From Toxoplasma gondii ME49 (taxonomy: Eukaryota > Apicomplexa > Conoidasida > Eucoccidiorida > Sarcocystidae), in assembly GCF_000006565.2 (NCBI RefSeq), contig NC_031480.1, positions 1,938,144 to 2,002,143 of the forward strand: DNA of 64,000 nucleotides. The letters are read 5' to 3'. Every line of letters begins with the position of its first letter. The first letter of the stretch is position 1. The notes beneath the pieces were generated by a model. That model was not told where the DNA came from. It did no database searches and saw only the letters and a program-made list of their open reading frames with translations. Made by a program: the position numbers and the translations under genes. Below are positions 13,731-25,041 of the stretch, in pieces.

Positions 13731-16590
13731 CTGCTCTCTGTTTTCCGGCAGGGTCTGGCCGGTGACCAGGATAGCGAGCAGCATGAGCACATACAAATCC
13801 CTGTTTACATTTACACCGGTGTATGCCGCATTTGCATCGAGTCGCCCCTGAATTGCACCTTGCGATGCTGTGCTGGTGCTGGAAAACGGCGGTTGAGGCG
13901 CAAAGGTGCTTTTCGAGAGCCTTGAGAAGTCGCTCGTGCAGAAACGACAGAAGCAGGACAGCTACCATCGGCAGCTCGGCTGTCGAAAGCCGGCTGGAAA
14001 GAGGAAGGGAAAGAGACACAAGAAGATCCCAGCGGAACATGCTCCTTAGAAGGGCAGAATCGCAGTGCTTTTCCAGGCGGTGTCTGCGAAAAGCTGTTTG
14101 GTCTACGGGAAGATGCGTTTGCATGTGTGTATCTCATGGAGTCGCTCTCCGACTCCGAGGTTCTCTAGGGTCTCTATTCGCGACTTGACTTTTTCTCAAT
14201 GTAGACGCATCGTCGACTCGAACAGTCTCCGGATCGTTTTCTAGTCGAGAACTTCGGCAAAAACTATCCGCAGACTGTGTGCAGGGTCTTGCCTGTATCT
14301 GTCGTTTGTAGATGCACATTTTTCGCGTCCTGTGGTTTTTTCACCAGACCGTTTTCACGTGCAAGTTTTTGGCCGTGTGTAGTTTTCACCACCGTCTCTC
14401 GGTGCACGTCCCGCAGGTTGTTTACGATGCTGGGCAATGCCAAAAGGACTTCTTCTAGGGCATCCTCTGCCTTTCAGTCGTGCGAGGAGAAAACAGCGCT
14501 AGACTTCAGGATGATGTGTAATGCTTTGTGCAGTCGATTGTCGTGCGGTAACTCCTCTGTTCCTGAGCACCAGGTTTGTTAGATGTTCAAACCTTGAACG
14601 TGATAAGCGTTTGAATTAAACGTCTCACGGAGCTCGGGAGCAAAGGTGCTTGATCGTCTGGTTTATTCCTTTTCAGCTGGCCGTTCCAGCAATACGCATG
14701 TGTGCGTCTGCAGGTATAAGGGGGTTGTTCTCAAACAACTAAATCGTGTTGGATATGTCAGCGAATCACGTTTCACAAATGCAATCCGTGGAAGCTGTCT
14801 TGATGTCCATGACGTTTGTGTCCGTACTGATAAAATTTCCGTCGGGACATTCCGTTTGCCTCGTCGCGGCGTCCCTGGGAGGAGATAGGCAGCTGTATCA
14901 GCGATGCGGGATCGCAAGAATGCTCTAGAAGCTTGGGAAACTTGGAACCGAAGGCGGAGGTTTGTGTTCACCCAAGTTGCGGCGACACAAAGCATGAAAG
15001 CCGTAGATCTTCTCGTTTTCTGTGTTTTGACCGGGCGTATCAATGCAGTGGGCATATATTTCCCTGAAAAGCATTATTTTTCGCGTCTGGCACGGTTGTG
15101 GGAAGCCCTTTCTCCCGGCAATCGATTCTGTCTTTTTTTGTTTGTGGGAAAACCGAACTGCTGGTCTTGCCCAAGGCGATACGCCACGTGGTCGTTTGGT
15201 GTAATGTGTTTTTGTTGCATCTACATTTTGTCGAAGCAGTTTCTGTTCTGAGAGTCACCGCAGCAGGGCTCGTGTAGCGTGTCGGTGCGCTAGGTTTTCG
15301 CTTTCCCGTGAGGAGCGTAGTTGATTCTCGGGAGAGTGGCAGTTCCTCTCCATTACTGAGAACCTGACGTGAGAGAGATCCGATATATCATTACAATTTG
15401 CTCTCAAGGCGGCTATACCAAACATAAATATGAGCACCGATCTGTGCGGTGGCCGTCAGGCACCGCGAGACTCACTGCTGGTAGAATGCTTTCTCCCAAT
15501 ACCGTTGACATTCGGCGACTGTAGTCGTAGAAAAGCTCAGGGTATGCGCATGTGACCAAAGACGAGAGAAACGAGCGGGGACCCACACGGCACTTTTCCA
15601 CGTGACTGCTTGATTGTGCTCAAGAAGCAGGAAAAAAGTAAGAGCACAGAGTCAAGACGCCCAACGGTTCGACTGTCATTCGAAAAAACTGGTGAAACCG
15701 CGGAGCATCTGAGAAACGATTTCGTCGGTGCGGTCTTTGGGAGCTAGCTGCTTGCCACATAGAAACTGTATCGCGATAAGTTTCGTGTGAATGCGCCGCT
15801 TTTTTGCGGGCATGAAAATTAGATCTTTGTCTCTTTGTCGACAGCGTTTGGCTAGCAATGCCATGAGTGCATCACCTCCGTTGGGCAAGGCCTTTGGCAA
15901 ACACGTCACTTGCGCTACCTCTTTTCTTAGGCCTGAACAAACAACGAAAAGAATAACTTACACATTGTTTCACAAGCGTGGAGGCGCTGGTACAATCCGA
16001 AAATTAGATCTCCCCACAAGGCCTGGCCGGTTGTCTCCGGCGTTGTCACCCTGAGCCCCTTGTGCTTTTTATGCAAGGGAATTTCCTAGGACGGACCATG
16101 ACATGCTTGAGTGGGAACTCTGACCATGCTACTCATTGCAGCAAACAACCCGATGTTGCCATAAAGTAGACGCCTGCTGAGTTCCGGCGTTAACTGTACA
16201 GTCTCACCGCATCAACGACCCCGGTCCATCGTTCAGTGTTTCCTGAAAGGGATTGCTCCCTGTATTCTACAGTTTGTGAATCAACGACGAGAAGATTTTT
16301 GGGCGTGCGCGTACGGCGGGAAGACTACGAGAGTCGTTCACGTGCGGCTATTACGCTTTTCTTCGATCACTGTTTTTCAGCGCCTGCCTTGTTTCGATTT
16401 GAGGAGTGGATGTACGCATATGCATACAAGACCAACAGCAAGCAGACTTATATACACGTGGACGTATTCTTGCACGAGGGTTGGCTTCTTGGAGTGAGTA
16501 ATCGAGACTTCGGTGGAGGCAAAGTTAACAGATGGTTTCCAAAGGCGCACCCTGTCTGTCTGATGTTTTACAGGACTGTTTGACCTGATG
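13731..16590. other. Intergenic region between two convergent genes
   Basis: This 2.9 kb lies between the stop of the CDPK (+) and the stop of the membrane protein (-), so it should hold both 3' untranslated regions. Only short ORFs occur here. None has recognisable family similarity, and none forms frame-compatible exons that I could find. No gene is called. Confidence 0.5.
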
Positions 16591-19500
16591 TCATTTTACT
16601 CGCTCGAATAAATGTGGCAAACGACAACGAGCGTGTGGGCGTTTTGTCTTACTCGCGAGTATCTCAAACGCTTCCAAAAGGATCCAGCGGAAGGCGTGGG
16701 TGAGAGACTGTCGATGGTGCATCTCTTGAAACAGCTTTTTGATGGGCACAGCGGAAAAGCGTTGAGAAAGGTGAGACAGCGTGCTCAGACGCCGAACGTA
16801 GAATTCCATCAGAGCTCTCCGTGAATCTTCTGGAAGGTAAGGGAATGCATCTGGATCCGATTTGCGTCTTCTCCTTTTCTTCCTCTTCTGTATCGTCTCC
16901 TTCTTATCCTCCGTGGGGGAGGATCCAGATCGCGGTAGGTTTTTCTCGTGGTCTCCTCCGGCCTCAGCGTCCTCAGGCTGGACGTGTGCACGTTCAACGC
17001 CGGCGCCGTCTTGACTTTCTGTATTTTCTTTCTCTGCCGCTTCAGCTTGTGACCCGCGAGAAGGAGCATCTGCAAACCGCGCTTGCGGGTCGCCTTGTTC
17101 CTCGAACTCTATCCACATCTTTTTCAACTCCACGGTAGAGGCGAGCGTGGGGACATCGAAATCGATCTGAAGGAGACTCTGGATCTCGTCTACCGCATGT
17201 CGTCTTCTCTGCCTTTCGCCTTCGTCACTTCCTTTGTCTTCCGCTGTATCCACGTGTGCGTGGTTCTCTTTCACCACAGGTGCTGTGGGATCTCCTTCTC
17301 GTGCAACCAGTTTGCTCTCAACGAGGGTGTCGTGACTGTACCTGAAGGTCTCAGCATCAGCAGAACGGTGGTCTCGGAACTGCTGCGCGTTTGGGGAAAC
17401 ACCAAGAACGTCGAGAAGCCTCTGGGCTAAGGCGGTTGCTCGTTTTTTCCGCACAGACCCTTCATTTTCTAGCGCCTGTAGAGCCGCCTCTAAAAGTGTC
17501 TGTGCTGATTGCGGTGTTGCGGCGAGGTCGAATCCGGCAGCCTGTTCTTGGTGTTTTTCCCCCGGTCTTTTGGCAAGAAGCGCTGCAAGGGGATCCTTCT
17601 CTTCGAATACATCAAAGGGGGGTGTCGCCTGGTTTGCACGGCGATGGTGGAGAGCTTGCTGCTCTTGAACTGCATGTACGAGTCTGTGAACGCGTCGCTT
17701 TTCGCCTTCTGCGTCCCAGTCGTCGACAAAGTTTGCCTCGAAATTCGACCGCGGGTCGTCTGCGCCAATAATGGCATCCATGTCATCGTTCAGCTCGCTC
17801 GCTTCTGCTTGGTCTTTGTCAGAGTTGTTTTCCGAGTGCTCTGCACCGCTGTCGTCTTCGTCCGCTTGTTCACTCGGGTCCTCTTCCCCGAAAAGGTCGG
17901 CAAGCTTTTTTTTGGCAGAGACAAGAGCTTGTTCAAGCTCGTCTGAATTCGCAGCCGGATCCAGGGGGTGCGCCTCCACGTGCTTCTTCTTCAAGAGCGG
18001 GTTCTTCTCGTTGTCCGGCAGACTCAAAAAATTGACGAGGTGGTGCTGGAGGTCGGCGTGTGCGGCGTCCAACGTCGAGAGCGGAACCAAGGTCTTGTCC
18101 GCGAAAAGGTATCGGTCGATGGTGTGCTGCGCGAGTTTGAGAGAGAGCAAAACATCCGGAAATGTTCGAATGAAGTACCTGCCTTCGTAGAAAGAGATGG
18201 GCCACGGACTGTCTAAAAAGTTGGGGTAGACGCCGTCACTGTCGTCTTCGTCGACGAACCCGAGGCAGCTGCTGGACCTTTTCAATTGCATGTTTTTCGG
18301 GGCATCTTTGGACATGATGTTGCGCAGCATGTTTTGCGCATGATGCGTGAAAAGTTTTCGTTTTTCCGTCCATCGACTTTTCCGCCGCCCACTCCGAAGT
18401 TCAGTGGATTCGGTGTTGTTGGTGAGTTGCGAATCTTCCTCCGTATCGTCATCGGCGGGCACAAGAAGAGCGTTTGAGGAGCTAGGAAGGAGCGTCCGAA
18501 AAATCCCGACGAAAATTGTGAGAACCCAGACAAACAGTAGTATGGAGTGCAGGAGCGGAAGAATGACCCGCATATTATCTGCGTGAAGGAGCACAGGCGT
18601 CTCTTCGGAGCAAGCAAGCGTGACGCTGAAGCCTGAAAGAATTCCCAGTGTGGTCCACGTGAACGCAAAAAGAACATTCGAGGATCTCTGCCGATAAGGC
18701 ATCCGCGTCAGACACAGAAGGACAAAGACGCAGATTATGACAAAAGCGATGACACTCTGAGTCCGTGACCCAAACGGATTAGTCGCCATTTCTGCTAGGG
18801 GGTCTGCCCTCCAAGATGGCGTGCCAGTCGTGATGACAACCGCAGAGGAATCCACCTCACCCGAAGCGTCTGAAAACGTTGACGCATTCGTGAGACTGGA
18901 GGGGAAGACCTGCTGAAAAAGCCAAGCAGCTCCCGCAGAAGGCTTATACGTCTGGTTCCCAAAGAGGGCAACCAGAAGACAAAGCAAAAGTTTGACAATC
19001 ATAAGTGCTTGACGGTGGTAAACTCGCCCCCATTCGCGCCTAAAAGATGTGAATGTCCATAGCATCTGTACACGCCAGCTATCGTTCAGATTCAACATGT
19101 ATTCCAATTCTTTTTGTTGGACATAGTCTTCGTGGTTTTCGTCTGTCTGCGCCACCAGATGCGCATTCACCTGACTGCCTACGTAGTATACAGCCGTGGC
19201 AGCAAACAAAAATGCGAACACGCCGATCGCAATACGCCCCATGAAGAGTCCCTGGTCACCGCATATCTCTGCTTGGTCTTGGCAAAAAACGATAGGGAGT
19301 ACCGAGTTTAGGTACGGAGCAAAAATCCACGTTACCAGGATGATCCGTCCCTGTACGAGCCAAAGGCACAGTTCGTGCCAGAGATCAGCAAAGAAAACGC
19401 ACAGCTTCAGCCAGTTGGAATCCTGGTTTTTCGTCTGTTCATCACTCTGCAAGGCAAACATAAAACTGAGGGACATGCGGCCTGATGACTGACGTTGTTT

Positions 19501-19959
19501 TCGCTGAAGCTCTTCTGCGAGTTCTCGAGCTTCTTGCCTCTTTTCTTTAGGCGATTTGGAAAACTTTATCCATCGAGACCCCCCCCAAAGCAGCGTCGCA
19601 ACAGCCGCAACGACGAGCGTCAGGATGCAAGCAAGAACTAGACGGGACGTTGCAGTGGAACCCGCATCGCTGGAAACGAGAATATTTGATGTGTCTAAGC
19701 GATTTAAGAGCAAGTGGAAGAAGTCCAAGTTGAACGCTAGTAGTGGGAAGGTCTTTTGGTTCCAAGACGGCGGAAACTGGGGCAGAACAATCAGCCAGAG
19801 CAAACACCAGACCTGGACTGCATCTAAGGCCAGAAGCCATTTTTCAACCCAGTAGAGAGAGACAGACCGTTGAGGAGGAAGGCTGTCCAGGCGAATGTTA
19901 GTGGCCATCGAGGCCGCTGAAAAATCCCCTTCCATGCCGGCGAAGCAGGTGTGCTGCAC
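16591..19959 (-). CDS. Polytopic membrane protein of unknown function with a long acidic C-terminal tail
   Basis: One uninterrupted 1122-residue ORF, far longer than chance allows. The first half has about eight hydrophobic segments, near residues 41-60, 106-126, 198-218, 242-260, 318-335, 402-418, 428-448 and 464-490. Basic stretches sit between them, such as the helix rich in Lys, Glu and Arg at 136-155. Two Asn-X-Ser/Thr sites (N335 and N358) fall in the loop between segments 5 and 6. From about residue 500 the protein is hydrophilic and probably cytosolic, with acidic runs at about 690-750 and a Lys/Arg-rich run near 1015-1030. Start may be Met1, Met9 or Met18; none is clearly best. The last codons contain a possible splice donor (GTAAAA), so a further 3' exon cannot be excluded. 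I do not recognise the family. It could be a transporter, a channel or a membrane scaffold. Confidence 0.82.
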   Translation of the reverse strand: MQHTCFAGMEGDFSAASMATNIRLDSLPPQRSVSLYWVEKWLLALDAVQVWCLLWLIVLPQFPPSWNQKTFPLLAFNLDFFHLLLNRLDTSNILVSSDAGSTATSRLVLACILTLVVAAVATLLWGGSRWIKFSKSPKEKRQEARELAEELQRKQRQSSGRMSLSFMFALQSDEQTKNQDSNWLKLCVFFADLWHELCLWLVQGRIILVTWIFAPYLNSVLPIVFCQDQAEICGDQGLFMGRIAIGVFAFLFAATAVYYVGSQVNAHLVAQTDENHEDYVQQKELEYMLNLNDSWRVQMLWTFTSFRREWGRVYHRQALMIVKLLLCLLVALFGNQTYKPSAGAAWLFQQVFPSSLTNASTFSDASGEVDSSAVVITTGTPSWRADPLAEMATNPFGSRTQSVIAFVIICVFVLLCLTRMPYRQRSSNVLFAFTWTTLGILSGFSVTLACSEETPVLLHADNMRVILPLLHSILLFVWVLTIFVGIFRTLLPSSSNALLVPADDDTEEDSQLTNNTESTELRSGRRKSRWTEKRKLFTHHAQNMLRNIMSKDAPKNMQLKRSSSCLGFVDEDDSDGVYPNFLDSPWPISFYEGRYFIRTFPDVLLSLKLAQHTIDRYLFADKTLVPLSTLDAAHADLQHHLVNFLSLPDNEKNPLLKKKHVEAHPLDPAANSDELEQALVSAKKKLADLFGEEDPSEQADEDDSGAEHSENNSDKDQAEASELNDDMDAIIGADDPRSNFEANFVDDWDAEGEKRRVHRLVHAVQEQQALHHRRANQATPPFDVFEEKDPLAALLAKRPGEKHQEQAAGFDLAATPQSAQTLLEAALQALENEGSVRKKRATALAQRLLDVLGVSPNAQQFRDHRSADAETFRYSHDTLVESKLVAREGDPTAPVVKENHAHVDTAEDKGSDEGERQRRRHAVDEIQSLLQIDFDVPTLASTVELKKMWIEFEEQGDPQARFADAPSRGSQAEAAEKENTESQDGAGVERAHVQPEDAEAGGDHEKNLPRSGSSPTEDKKETIQKRKKRRRRKSDPDAFPYLPEDSRRALMEFYVRRLSTLSHLSQRFSAVPIKKLFQEMHHRQSLTHAFRWILLEAFEILASKTKRPHARCRLPHLFERVK

Positions 19960-21934
19960 TTCTTCTCTTCAGCCCACGATTCAGACTAGGGACTCCGCGA
20001 GAATAGGACGATCTGACGCAGTGCCTGCATACTGCGTACGTGTACCACTGTGTACCACAGAGGCTGCAGAGCATGGCCGGTATAACCAAAATCGACACAT
20101 TGGTGTCAAACTGAGAGACTAAACTTCATTTGGAAAGTGTTTCGGCGAAGGAGCCAGCCGAAGGAGCAAGACCAAAGCACACTTAACGCGATGGCCATTT
20201 TTGGCGAAAACAGTTCACTTCACATTCGAGAAACGCTCTCAGCATTTTCACCTCCAACATCCATCATGATTTCACCGCATATTTCATTCCGATTCACCAG
20301 CTACGCATGTGGAAAGCCCGGAAAGCGACTTTCTCCACGAGTCAAACGAGAGTTAATACGTCGGTCGGCCAGGTGATCGTAGCGGGCGGCATGTGAGATT
20401 ATCTGGTATTGGCTGTGATGCTGATCTAATGAGTTTTTTCGCTTCTTGTGACGGTGGTAGAAAGCTGGTCGAACGATGCTAGCCTGAACTGCATCATTAA
20501 GGACATGGACCGTAGCCGCTATCTCCCCAGAAAATGTTCGAAGACAATGTTCGTCTTGAGCACGAAGAATCACCCAATTTTTCAACGGCAACGTCTGGAG
20601 CCAGTGACATGACGGAAACTTCCCATTGGGGGCTGTGTGGGGCCGTCGTCGTTCCACTGTTTCAAGTGCGTACACCTGAAGCTGTCCAATGTTAACGTTG
20701 TTCACACAACTGCGAATACAAAATGTGTCCGTCCCAATAAAGTAGCAATGGCAGTGTCGTTAGGTGCGCATTAGCCCATGGCAGCCTTCTCCGTGTGCAA
20801 CAGAGTCCCGGGGCATGGTGGCGGCCAGGGGATGTCAAAAAGCCACGTCTTTTAATTACATCGAATAGGCGTTGCTCTGAGTTTGTCTGAGTTTGCCAGG
20901 AAAGTGAATATGAAACAGGAGGCTTCGCAACAGCACATGACGTAGAAGTCTACGGTGATCTTTTCCTTCATCACCTCTGTCGAGACGGCAACGTGTGGAC
21001 TCACCCAAAGGTCCATGTTTTCAAGGCAGATCGTGTAGTGCCAAAAGGCTCTAGAGAAACACATTGAGGATAAGATGTGTGTTAAGTTTCTAAATGGTAC
21101 AGCTGGTTCCAATTTCGTTTGCCCCAACAGCGCGTGCGTTTACTACTTCACCAATTGAGTACTTGACTTCGTGTACTTTTTTTCCAGCCTTATCAGTAGG
21201 TGACTTGAACCGATTTGGGATTTTGAGAGACAATGGATTGATACAGAGAGACAGCCGCGCTTCAAAGCAAGTTGCGATGGGTGGGGAGATCTACACAGTT
21301 TGAAGTTAGACGTGAGCAACAAAGCACTGTAACAGTGAAAGCCTGACGCTGCAGGCACCATGTACAGTTGTCGCGCAAGTTATATTCAGACAAGGCAATG
21401 GCATAGCGATTCTGCTAAAACAGGTGAAACAAAAGTCCTATAGTAGCATGCTCGCATCGACGAACTCCAGGAATATTAGACGAAACCCAATTGTGCAAGT
21501 GCTACGACTGTGTGCGTTGAGGTTCTCGAAAAATATACATCCAGGGAGTCCGTACCACACGCACTGTGGCCGGATCGTGCCTACAGATGCCGCCGGCCAA
21601 TTCTGAAGCTGTACAGAATCGTTTCACGATCGGCCTAAAAAGAGACAAGGAGCCATTTGTGGTTTCTGTCCCCACCTCGCGTTCCAGTGCAGATGGGAAA
21701 AGTTAACTGATTCGTTTACACTGAACCCTTGCGTCTCAACGGCGGCAAACAGCAACACGTGCTAGTCCGCATGCTGCTCAGTGAGCACCTGACATGAAAG
21801 ACCGCTAGACGATGACTTCGTGCTCTGAATTGCACCGAAGTAACCTCTGTTCGCTCCACATTTACTGACAAACGAAACTGTCCTCTGCCCACTCTCCTTC
21901 TATTCAAAAAGTTAGGGAATTCTTCCGAGTCGCC
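19960..21934. other. Intergenic region upstream of the membrane-protein gene
   Basis: About 2 kb between the start of the membrane protein (-) and the stop of the IF-1 gene (-). It should contain the promoter and 5' UTR of the former and the 3' UTR of the latter. A 134-codon minus-strand ORF at 20301-20705 is the only coding-like stretch. It starts on a non-ATG codon and has no recognised similarity. Confidence 0.45.
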
Positions 21935-23170
21935 TCAACTGGGTTGCGAAGATGGTGTGTCTGACGACGTGGGTTTACGTCGATATATAATGCGGCCGCG
22001 TGTAGGGTCAAGAGGGCAGAATTCGACGTCTACCATATCAAAAAGCTGCACGCGTATTCTGTTTAGCCGTAGCTTGCCGCCCAAGCTGCACAACATTTGC
22101 TTCCCTACTAGAGCAGGGGGTGTCACCACAGCCGGTGGTGAATGTGCTACAGAGGGAGAAGTGCTGCTGTGGATTCGTGGAGAAGTGACTGCGGACAGTT
22201 CGACCATAAAGTACCCTCCTGGTAGGGCAGACACGATCTTTCCAGACGCGGTAAAGGTGCTCGTGCCCTTTTTTCCACTCCCGTGATTTCCTTGGCGTGC
22301 CACTGCCTGCTTGGGGTTGCTCGTGCTGCTGCGGCTGCCACGCAGCGCTGACGCCGAGTACCGAAGACAACCAACAGGACGGTCACGGCCACATGCAGAC
22401 AGAAAGGGATAAAAGATTGCTGCTCGGTCAGGAGAATAGGCAGGGCTGTTCCGCCTTCGCGTCGAACGTCCTCCTGGATCAAGCGAGGGAAACGCTGCAA
22501 ATGGAGAGTGTCCGCAGAGATTAGGATTGCTGTTTCGCTGGCTGTTAGTAAGAACGTGACAACGAGGGAAACAATGCATCAGTCCTGTGGCTCGTTCGTT
22601 CTGAAGAGAAACGCATTTAGCCCAGGGTGAAACTTTCCGGGGACGACTTTCAAAATCGGAATACCTCGATTCATCTCGAGAAGCAGAGTGCCCGCTGTGG
22701 CGAAGATGAATAAACATGCATGTTTCCAACGGCTGAAGGTTCCGAGTTATGCAAGGCATACATTTCAGTCGGCACTCAGCTACTGTGCAGACTGAAGAAC
22801 TCTGGAATGATGGAGCGAGGTGATGAGCCCGTGTTTTATTTTTGTGCGCCGTCAAGCGACTGACGCTGTAGGCGTCACCCGCCGGCACCACAGAAAGAAC
22901 GGGGACGTCACAGAACACACATCGGAAATGCGGTCCGATGCGACAGACAGGACCGGTAAAACGTCGAAAATACCCGCAGGGGCCGGAGGAGAGAGATGAA
23001 TGGGGGGAAGACAGTCCAGACCCAGTCGACAGACAGCTCTGTAGATGGACGGCAGCGAAAAACAACGCGGAAAACAGGGTAAATGTCACAGAAGGACTTG
23101 CGCAGACAGGAGATGCAACTGAACAACAGGGCGATTTCGTTGCCTTTGGAAGCTCAACAAGCGCGGACAT
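21935..23170 (-). CDS. infA: Organellar translation initiation factor IF-1 with long N-terminal leader
   Basis: IF-1 binds the A site of the small ribosomal subunit during bacterial-type initiation. A nuclear copy in an apicomplexan must serve the apicoplast or mitochondrion. Residues about 310-398 of the 411-residue product form the IF-1 OB fold: GKIVSALPGGYFMVELS, then an insertion, then LGGKLRLNRIRVQLFDMVDV and PLDPTRGRIIYRR. These match the conserved end of the family (the KMRKNYIRI and TRGRI region). The Ser/Pro-rich insertion of about 24 residues lies between beta strands 2 and 3. Bacterial IF-1 is about 72 residues, so some 300 residues are extra N-terminal sequence. I chose Met at 23170 because a hydrophobic segment (about residues 28-45) follows, like the signal peptide of a bipartite apicoplast leader. 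The ORF itself is open to 23341. Targeting is inferred; the IF-1 call is strong. Confidence 0.88.
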   Translation of the reverse strand: MSALVELPKATKSPCCSVASPVCASPSVTFTLFSALFFAAVHLQSCLSTGSGLSSPHSSLSSGPCGYFRRFTGPVCRIGPHFRCVFCDVPVLSVVPAGDAYSVSRLTAHKNKTRAHHLAPSFQSSSVCTVAECRLKCMPCITRNLQPLETCMFIHLRHSGHSASRDESRYSDFESRPRKVSPWAKCVSLQNERATGLMHCFPRCHVLTNSQRNSNPNLCGHSPFAAFPSLDPGGRSTRRRNSPAYSPDRAAIFYPFLSACGRDRPVGCLRYSASALRGSRSSTSNPKQAVARQGNHGSGKKGTSTFTASGKIVSALPGGYFMVELSAVTSPRIHSSTSPSVAHSPPAVVTPPALVGKQMLCSLGGKLRLNRIRVQLFDMVDVEFCPLDPTRGRIIYRRKPTSSDTPSSQPS

Positions 23171-25041
23171 GATTGACCTTAAACGCAACCGTTTTCGAAT
23201 GGAATGGTAGGGATCGATTCGAGTCGTACAAATTCGTCCCGTTCTGTGTGGCGGAAAAGACGCGCAGGAAAGTGCCTCAGTGTGGTTCCACCATTTCTTC
23301 TGGAAGATATTGTCTCTACAGCAAAACGTACGAACGCACACTATATGGAAATAGAAAACGTTTTCTTACAGTTAACACTCACTGAAGCTTTGGGGAAAAA
23401 TTCACCCCTGAACTCGCAAGACATGGTAATGTGCGCTGTAGTTGGGGGAAGCCCAGTGCCACCACCATGAAGTACAAATAATAATATGTACTAGAGAATA
23501 TGTCAGCGTTGCTTTAAAACTAGATCCTTGTGGCCATTTCATTCACTGCAGTTTCGTCCTTCATGTTGCCGGCGTGAAACTCAACAGCGTTTACGCGCAG
23601 CATGCACGACAACAGCTGAGCACATACGACCCCTGTAGTAAACGCTGACTCTATCCACGTCTACGGACAACCGCCTACAGAAGAACGGGTGTTTCAGCAG
23701 AAACTATATGTAAAGCTTTGTCTTTTGTGACGGGCTTGATGTAGTATCCGACGAGCCAGTCGCCGGTGATGCAAAGCAGTTTGTTTTTCGAAGTCGGACG
23801 GAGAAGCCGCCACAGTGCTGTTCATTTTCGTCAGAAGTGGTAGAGGCTGCACACCAATAATTATTTGTTCACTCGACAAGTCTAAGGACGGAAGTCCTCC
23901 TTTTGAGTTACGAAAAACCACGCTCGTCAACTGAATCGTGTCATGTTTTCACTCCTGGGGGCTCGAAACAAGACAGCAACGTCCCCCCGGAAGTGGGAGA
24001 ACCAGCGCAAAATTCCTTGCCAATAGTGCGCCTGAAATTTGAATTGGATATAGTTGTAAACATTTCCAAAGCTGAAGCGGTGCTCTCAAATGCAGAGCGA
24101 CTCACTGTTTGCTTCTAAATCTTTCAGTTTCCATCCCTGTTGCTGGCACCTTGTGTACCAGAGGGGCGTTTACAGGGTGCAAACGCGTCGTCAATTCTGC
24201 CTTGAACACTGAGTGGCGAAACTGAAGCGTCCCATGGTTTCAGGTGGACAGTCAGCAGTTTGTTTTTTCGGCCTCTGCTAGCCCCGGATTCAGTTGAATT
24301 ACCTCTATATTGGGTCCTTGTCACCCATGTACTATACCCCGGTCAGCTCCGCTGTTCAGTATCATGACAGAACGTGTCTAAAAGTGTCAATTCGAGCCTA
24401 CATGGTCCGCCTATTTGGAAGCAACAGTTGTGTCTAAGGTGAAACAGGAATAACTCCGTTAGGTGTCGTGCTCGAGGGCCTGTTTTTCCTCGAGCGCGTT
24501 TAACACGCACTTCAGACTGTCGACGGGTTCGCTCTCAATCTAGAGGTTCTAGTTCGGCCGCCACTGTTGAGTTGTAAATCCTATTGTTCGCAGCCAATCC
24601 TTTGAACTTCTAAGCCTGTATTCATATCTGGTACGCAAGCTTGAAACCGGAGTTAGAAAGTGGCAAACGCACAAACTTTCTTACCTATGGGCATTTTCGG
24701 AGTACGTCCCCATGAAGCTCAGTCCAGATGTACACGAATGAGTACGCCAGGGTGGGTTGAATTTCCGTTGTACTTAAGTAGCTGAATTCAAAACAAACGG
24801 GCAGGCTTAACCTTAAAGCCGTCAAGCGAAGTCCATAATCGCTAGGACAGTTGTGTGCGATTTTCGGAAATTGAGGCGGTGCGAAGTGACCAGCACCGGT
24901 TGACATATATTTTAACTCTCCATCTGCGGAGTACAAAAGGCACTGTTGGAGGCAACAGGACCAGCATTTCTGTAACGAATCTGAGCAATTTGGCTTGCTG
25001 CCTGCACAAAGCCTCTACCTCTCGGTGAACAGTGATGGAAA
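23171..25041. other. Divergent intergenic region between IF-1 (-) and RPAP3-like (+)
   Basis: About 1.9 kb separating two divergent start codons, so it should hold both promoters and 5' UTRs. The minus-strand ORF of IF-1 stays open up to 23341, so a longer leader is possible. Otherwise only short ORFs without similarity are seen. Confidence 0.5.

Noticed and set aside
20301..20705. 134-codon minus-strand ORF
   Set aside because: It has a non-ATG start, no recognised similarity and no partner exons found; the length is near what chance allows.
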